Below are positions 59,801 to 64,000 of a stretch of DNA of 64,000 nucleotides, in pieces. The stretch comes from Mortierella sp. BCC40632. Taxonomy: Eukaryota; Mortierellomycota; Mortierellomycetes; Mortierellales; Mortierellaceae. Positions within the stretch are counted from its first letter, which is position 1. Every line of letters begins with the position of its first letter. The notes under the pieces are model-generated. The model did no database searches. It saw only the letters and a list, made by a program, of their open reading frames with translations, and was not told where the DNA came from. The DNA is taken from contig WAEK01000003.1 of assembly GCA_011634665.1 (NCBI GenBank), positions 3,421,501 to 3,485,500 of the forward strand. Reading direction: 5' to 3'. A program made the position numbers and the translations under genes.

Positions 59801-62800
59801 CTTTCGAAAAAAAGGACTCTTTTGAAAAAAAAAAAAAAAAAAAAGACAGGCGCTGCTAATACTTACACTGGCACAACCTTTTTCAAAGTACCAAATGAGG
59901 CGTAAAACCGTTGCCAATTTGGTCCGCTCAGGCCTTCTCCTGAGGAGAGGCCCGTGCTTGATGTTCCATACTCACATGCATACTGCCCCAAAACCTACTG
60001 CCCCAAAACCTACTGCCCCAAAATCCTACTCTCTCTCTCTCATATCCTACTCTCTCTCTCAAATCCTACTCTCTCAAATCCTACTCTCTCATATCCTACT
60101 CTCATATCCTACTCTCTCATATCCCTTTCTTTTTTTTTTTTTTTTTTTTTTTTTTTGGACAAATAACACGCAACACTCGAGGAGTGAGAATACATTCGTC
60201 CGGGTTTATCGACAAAAGGAAAAAAAAAAGAGGAAATACACATGCTCTGTTTGCTATTTTTCATTGGGCCAAGTCGTTATCTTCAGAAAATGAGACAATG
60301 CGCCTACGCCTGAATGCATTGCCTCATGAGGGTCGCGACAGCCTCGATTTGCTTGTTGCGGTGAGGGGGGGATAAGAAGAAAGACTGCAGCCAAGAAAGC
60401 CAAAAGGAAGAGGTGACCTCGTGTCTTTACAGCAGCCTTTGATAAATTGTATTTCACTACCAGGAGCAGGTACTTTTGCTGGATCGCCTCGCGGTCTGTG
60501 CATTGGTCATCGGCGTGTCTCTTTTTCCACTCAGTCTTGAACCTTGACCTCAGGTTGATCAGATGCTGGACAACTGCTTGTTGCTTGCCTTTTGTTGCCA
60601 CAGTGGCAATTGCAAATTGCTATGAACCGGTATTGGTCTCCCACGCTGCACCACACCAATGCGTTTGCAAAAGCCACTATCGCCTGTTCTCTCGTTTGAG
60701 AATCGTGGATGTCGATGTCGCAAAAGATTTCGTTTCCTTCTTTAAGGATGATGTTTAGGGATTCTCGCCTTTGATAGCATCTTGAGAGCGGAGCCAATTC
60801 AGGGCGGTAGAATATTTGAGGCGTCGCTGTAAAATGGCGGTTGATGGCTGATATGCAACAGACCTCTGGTTCTCTTCCGGGATAGGATCATCCAGGTCAA
60901 TGGACAGAGTAGGAGGAGACTCTAGTATGATTGTTTTGGGATAGCTTGGAGGTGACTGAATCTGTGTTGGCTGGTGTTCTCGACGATTGTTGTTCTCCAC
61001 TTCCATATTATCTTTTTGCTAGCCTGGCTTTGAGCCGTCCTATCGCACTGGCCACGGATGATGAGCAGGACCAAGACTTGGCTGCTTGACTGTCTAAGGC
61101 ATAGACGGAAGGGTTGCGGGAATTGGTGGGGAATGGCATCATTCTCGCTCTGGCTCCGGTGTTCATGCCATGGTCAATATCTTCGACAGGGGTGCCGTAA
61201 ACAATGAGATCCTGTGGTTGTTCCTGAGTCAAGGAGTCTTCAGTCACATTGATCTTGTTGTCAGTGTCAAGAATGCTGCTGTCAAAGACCATTTTCATCA
61301 GTATCGGCTGGAAAGGGTAGCCATTATCTCTTTCTGCGGGGGGTGGGAGGGTTTTATTTTTTTTTTTCTGGCCGGACCGCACGGACCTTCTATTGATAGA
61401 CACAGTGGATGGTGCCAAGGCCATGGATCAGATCCCCAGCAGAAGTGAAACATGTATATGGGCTCCTTAAGTTGGTTCTGAGAACTGGATTAGAGGTGTT
61501 TGAGAGGGGACCCGACTACTCGGGGAGAGGAACCCCTCTCGGGTCTGCGATGCCTTTTTGGGATGTGCAGGAAAAAAATGAAAAAAGCTTATTCCATATG
61601 GAGTAAGGATGCGATTATGATTTTGTGAATCTCTGGTCTTCAACACTTAGAAGGAACAGAGAGTGTACAAGAGCCTCTCTGGCAATGATTTCAAACACAG
61701 GAACCAAAAAAGGCGCGTTTGAAAGCAGCACTCCTATTGAAGGTACAAACAATCTTGATCGCAATGAACAGACTGCCCACATGGCAGCAAGATAGAGACC
61801 GAGCTTTCCCCCAAGTAGTGTAAAACATACTCCAAGCCATGTCGCGCTTAACTGAAACTAAACCTGTCATCATCGAGGGCTACCTGGACTTGAGATAAGA
61901 GGAGCACGTTTAACCATACGGGGGATCAATCCAGCAGCTCAAGTTGAAGTGGATCGGGCTTGTGTCCATTCCTTGCTTCGGTGCGTAGTTTGAATTGCTA
62001 GTTTCTGACCTTAGAGATTGGGGGGATGTCTCATAAAAAACTTTTGAGAAAACTGCTGAAAACCATCAAAATGTTAAAGTTAAATGGCATTTTTGCCTAG
62101 CTTACGGTTTAAGGGATAACGTTTTTGGTTTCTCTCACAACATCTATTTTCCTAACTTACTTTGTGCAGTTCTCTCAGCTTTCGTTCCCATGCTTGTCCA
62201 ACATGGAATAAACAATAATATATCTCCATGGTAGGGTGTGGGAACGCTCTCTTCAGAGCTTCTGTCTCTGCAATTGAGCAATCAATCATGAACTTGGATG
62301 CACGCATCCCGCATTCGTTTTTCAGCCACGTTAGCCATTCTGCGATCACGTAGCTATCGTAGAATGAAGCAACAGAGGAATCAGTACAGCTTCTTTGAAA
62401 ATTGTGTCCTGAAGCCGGATCAAATGAATAGGTATGGAAAAGGCTTAGTACCTTGACTCCGAGTTACAAACCATGAATGCTATTGGTATTCCTGCTTGAA
62501 TTTTCCGGTCCTTGACCAGAATCGTGAATAGGTATGCAGAGGCGTATACTTTGTCATTTTCTGGGCTCGGCATCAGCGATTTAACTGCTTTGTGCGTTGA
62601 GTCCATGCACAAGATAGTGGTATTATCTTTCATGATCTGGTTGTCAATGAAAACAAGGTGAGTATTTGGTCATTTCATTGTTCAACGTGCCGTACGATGA
62701 GCCATGTGATCACCTACTTTCAGTTGGAACCGTGTGCACCAGGCAAATAGGTAATGGTCTCTGTTCTGATGGACATCACTCTTGAACATACTTTTGCCTC

Positions 62801-62915
62801 CTTCGTCATTGATCTGGTCAAGCCAAATCTTCACACTAAATGTTGGACTGAGGGCTTTACGAGACTGCTTCGTTCGGTTACGGTAAACTACTGTTCGAAC
62901 ATCATCATACATCAT
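53845..62915 (-). CDS. Mutator-like (MULE) transposase with SWIM zinc finger, interrupted by a 7.1-kb intronic insertion
   Basis: Exons: 62915-62718, 62636-62452, 62353-62161, 54986-54801, 54721-54443 and 54369-53845, all in phase, giving a 521-codon frame with no stop. Motifs in order: I-L-C-M-D-S-T-H (first catalytic Asp); F-M-I-D-C-S-x-A-E (second Asp); C-L-F-H-V-x-Q-A-W (C/H motif); T-N-N-L-V-E-S-W-H-K-T-F-K (third acidic residue, Glu); and C-T-C-N-D-Y...P-C-K-H (SWIM zinc finger, CxC...CxH). The third intron runs 62160-54987 (7174 nt) and would be only about 81 nt without the TIR element 55028-62120. Donor GTAAGT and acceptor ATCAG flank it. The N terminus is uncertain: typical MULE transposases are longer and the gypsy element lies just upstream. 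The intact frame around an old insertion is notable. Confidence 0.8.
55210..57560 (-). pseudogene. Fanzor (TnpB-related RNA-guided nuclease), decayed copy
   Basis: The main frame (57038-55770) contains the wedge-type signature T-D-G-Y-Q-L-R-L-L and RuvC-I in V-I-G-V-D-P-G (Asp codon 56130-56132). G-A-F-Y-G-S-M-S-Y-K-I-L-K-Y follows. The next part is one base out of frame after a T6 run (A6 in sense, 55796-55801) and reads V-I-L-A-I-G-D-G-V-F. The last part (55485-55210) has D-E-Y-N-T-S-Q-R-C-C-L-C-G, a second Cys pair, and RuvC-III R-N-R-D-V-N-G-G-Q-N (Asp codon 55297-55299). The N-terminal part (57560-57130) reads Y-V-I-Q-W-F-I-A and T-P-G-M-N-L-A-K-E-V-V; a stop at 57543-57545 separates it from upstream coding. 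The junction between 55571 and 55480 also fails phase with the only good splice sites. Family proteins use an RNA guide encoded next to the gene to cut DNA; activity of this copy is unlikely as it stands. Confidence 0.75.
57561..58408 (-). other. Coding-like remains between Fanzor and XPG-like frames
   Basis: Two stretches read as protein: 58408-58050 (after a TATAG acceptor: V-A-A-Q-A-L-S-R-P-S-F-S-F, then acidic and Ser-rich sequence) and about 57960-57560, where two overlapping frames carry basic (K-R-R-R-G-K-L-K-R) and helical (A-A-A-Q-Y-I-G-D-T-L-L-A-I) sequence. A GC-type donor (G|GCAAGT) ends the first. They may be the XPG-like C terminus, the Fanzor N terminus or both; I could not find a frame-true splice model. 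Confidence 0.4.
58512..59612 (-). pseudogene. XPG/FEN1-like (PIN-fold) nuclease, frameshifted
   Basis: Starts M-T-V-K-Q-A-W-K-T-I, like the XPG N-terminal domain, with V-D-L-F-A-L-Y (first acidic site). After a frame change near 59475 it continues with I-I-H-I-D-G-L-P-I-A-E-K, S-G-E-T-D-N (corresponding to the E-A-D of the XPG I domain), T-V-D-S-D-M-L-F (D-x-D) and T-S-G-N-D-Y-C-E-N-V-K-G (the G-N-D-Y metal/helix-hairpin motif). A run of five G (58803-58807) then shifts the frame once more, and the last part ends at 58512 with a basic R-I-K-K-R-K-Q. All acidic positions of the fold are kept. Family: structure-specific 5' nucleases and related PIN proteins. It is encoded just upstream of the Fanzor on the same strand within the TIR element. 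Confidence 0.65.
59740..60150. repeat. Two short tandem arrays upstream of the XPG-like gene
   Basis: At about 59740-59845 a unit AAAGGACTcTTTtGAA occurs about five times. At about 59985-60126 a CCCCAAAACCTACTG unit occurs three times, followed by seven or so TCCTACTCTC/ATATCCTACTCTC units and a T26 tract. They are outside any coding remnant. Confidence 0.75.
60430..61424 (-). pseudogene. Unassigned, frame-broken ORF of the TIR element
   Basis: Successive frames on the minus strand read as one protein-like stretch: 61424-61008, 61006-60755 (M-E-V-E-N-N-N-R-R-E..., I-I-L-E-S-P-P-T-L-S-I-D-L-D-D), 60790-60600 (L-N-I-I-L-K-E-G-N-E-I-F-C-D-I) and about 60600-60435 (V-V-Q-H-L-I-N-L-R-S-R-F-K-T-E-W-K-K), with frame changes near 61007, 60770 and 60600. 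No family is recognised. Position first in the minus-strand order of the element makes it a candidate for the missing mobility protein, but this is speculation. Confidence 0.4.
61470..61578. repeat. Dispersed repeat, copy 2 (inverse of 52694-52808)
   Basis: Reverse complement matches copy 1 across CCTGCACATCCCAAAA, CATCGCAGACCCGAGAGGGG and AGAACCAACT with several indels. This copy lies inside the TIR element, the other outside it. Confidence 0.7.
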
Positions 62916-63047
62916 GTACAGACATGGGGGCAGCGAGTTGGTGCACTCTTGATCCTCGAGCTATTGCAAAATAAATGAGAATCGCAGCACATGAGTGGGA
63001 AGAGCAAAGACTAAAATTTAAGTGATAATTCGAAAATTCTTCAGAAA
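62916..63047. other. Junction between MULE and gypsy element
   Basis: Short stretch between the first supported MULE exon and the LTR; no motif. The true start of the MULE transposase may have been lost here. Confidence 0.4.
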
Positions 63048-63270
63048 TGTACCTGACGGAGAATCCAGTTGTCAAGACGGAGCCGTGTGCAACAGTCAGA
63101 GGCCAGGGAGTCTTTGGTTTGGGCAGTTTATTGCTAAAGATTAAAGTAATGAGAAAGCTAACTATTTATACAAGTGGTTTGGTGGCAAATGGAAGGGGGC
63201 GCGGCAGTGGTGGCAACTGGACAGTCACAAATAGTGGCAAAGGGCGCAGCTTGAAGAGGACACTGTCGCA
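63048..63270 (-). repeat. 3' LTR of a Ty3/gypsy element
   Basis: On the minus strand the LTR starts TGCGACAG directly after a purine tract (AAAAGGGGAAGG, 63271-63282) and ends GGTACA, giving TG...CA ends over 223 bp. A TATAAATAG-type box (plus-strand 63162-63170) and an AATAAA signal (63127-63132) lie in the expected order. The exact outer end is by inspection only. Confidence 0.65.
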
Positions 63271-63280
63271 CCTTCCCCTT

Positions 63281-64000
63281 TTAAAAATTTAGGTCGTGTT
63301 TCTGCTTGTACTCGTCCACAGTTTCCTGGCAATGTGTAAGATCCTTTACTTTTTCCCATGTTGCCTCGTCTCGAGAGTAGCCCTTCCATAAAATAAGGAA
63401 CTGATGCTGCCGTCGATAGTACCGATAGTCCAGAATACTGTCTACTTCAAACTCTTCTTCTCCATCGATGATTTCAGGCTCTGGTTCTGAATGTACTGTT
63501 GTCCGAGGGCCGAGTGATTCTGGCGACTCTTCATAGTGTCGGAAACGATCCACATGGAACACGTCGTGTATTTTCATTGTCGGAGGTAATTCAACTTTGA
63601 AGGTGACAGGGGACAATTGCTGAAGGAGTGTGTAGGGTCCAATGAATCTCGGCTTCAGTTTATCTGATGGTCTGTTTTGGTCTGCTGGGATAGTGATATG
63701 TTCCGCGTTGAGCAAGACTTTGTCGCCTTCTTTGAAGCTGTGCTCGATCCTATGTTTGTCTGCGTTCCAAGTCTGCCTTTCCTGTGCGAGTCGAATAGAA
63801 TCCTGGGCCTCCTTGAGTATCCTGCTCTGGTCGCTTACAAAACTTTCAACCTTGGGAGCTTTAGACGGTTGGGGTTGGAGTAGAGCGGATGTGTACCAGT
63901 ATAAATAGACCCTCCCTCCCCCTCTAATAAACAGCAGCTCTTCTGACCCCTTACTGTTGCATGGCAGCAAAGGTATTCTGATTCACCCTGAACCCTGGCC
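63281..64000 (-). CDS. Ty3/gypsy chromovirus polyprotein, C-terminal part (integrase end and chromodomain)
   Basis: Partial; the frame is visible to 63970 and the element continues past the window edge at higher coordinates. It contains the integrase C-terminal region (Y-N-A-D-K-H-R-type segment reading W-N-A-D-K-H-R, then G-D-K-V-L-L, K-L-K-P-R-F-I-G-P-Y, F-K-V-E-L-P, H-D-V-F-H-V). A chromodomain follows (F-E-V-D-S-I-L-D-Y-R, L-I-L-W-K-G-Y, A-T-W-E) and then the stop, just before the polypurine tract. Reverse transcriptase and protease must lie to the right. The visible part is free of stops, so the copy may be young. Chromodomains of this group target insertion to heterochromatin. Confidence 0.9.

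Larger units (their letters stand above)
55028..62120. mobile_element. 7,093-bp TIR element carrying Fanzor and XPG-like nuclease genes
   Basis: The ends are exact 20-bp inverted repeats (55028-55047 and 62101-62120, starting GTTATCCCTTAAACC). A second, imperfect inverted block (AGGCAAATTTGCC versus AGGCAAAAATGCC) lies a few bases inside. No obvious target duplication flanks it (left flank ...ATGGTCA, right flank GTTTTTGG...). It sits in an intron of the MULE transposase. Coding remains, all on the minus strand, are an unassigned ORF, an XPG-like nuclease and a Fanzor; no DDE, serine or tyrosine recombinase is recognisable, so its mover is unknown. Confidence 0.8.

Noticed and set aside
59985..60126. 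Possible CRISPR-like array
   Set aside because: Repeat units are adjacent or nearly so, without unique spacers, and the genome is eukaryotic.

Overview
The window looks like nuclear DNA of an early-diverging filamentous fungus, most likely Mucoromycota/Mortierellomycota (inference). The support is: spliced genes with mostly GTAAGT-type donors and CTAAC-like branch sites, a division II chitin synthase, a fungal KCH potassium channel, Fanzor relics, and very abundant microsatellites and A/T homopolymer tracts. Exon-intron models below were worked out by hand from splice signals, phase and family motifs; no search could be run.

Left part (1-12 kb): a small secreted repeat protein; a two-exon chitin synthase (3358-7498, 1061 aa); and, on the minus strand, a single-pass membrane protein with a ~60-residue polyglutamine tract (8017-11463). 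From 12 to 17.5 kb I can support only one gene, a tRNA-Leu(CAA), among simple repeats and poly(A)-ended segments.

Middle part (18-46 kb) is ordinary gene-rich DNA: a Gln-rich protein of unknown function (18134-20376), a UBX4/TUG-type UBX protein (7 exons), a KCH-type K+ channel (with a GC-AG intron), a KxDL-family protein divergent from NUS1 (cis-prenyltransferase accessory subunit), a 7-exon aldo/keto-reductase-fold protein that lacks two of the four catalytic residues, a decayed copy of the pyruvate dehydrogenase E1-beta gene, a pepsin-type secreted protease, and the eIF2B delta subunit. In both NUS1 and eIF2B delta an in-frame stop overlaps the last splice donor, and the true C terminus lies in a short exon further downstream.

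Right part (46-64 kb) is a nest of mobile DNA: a small Fanzor relic, a foldback element, an intact six-exon gene with a PD-(D/E)XK + QxxxY nuclease signature, a hAT fragment split by a 5'-truncated LINE with a perfect 20-bp target duplication, a second Fanzor relic, and a Mutator-like (MULE) transposase. The third intron of the transposase contains a 7,093-bp element with 20-bp perfect terminal inverted repeats. That inner element carries a decayed Fanzor (RNA-guided nuclease family), an XPG/FEN-like nuclease and an unassigned ORF, but no recognisable transposase. It is the most unusual system in the window. The right edge enters a Ty3/gypsy chromovirus (integrase C terminus, chromodomain, 3' LTR).
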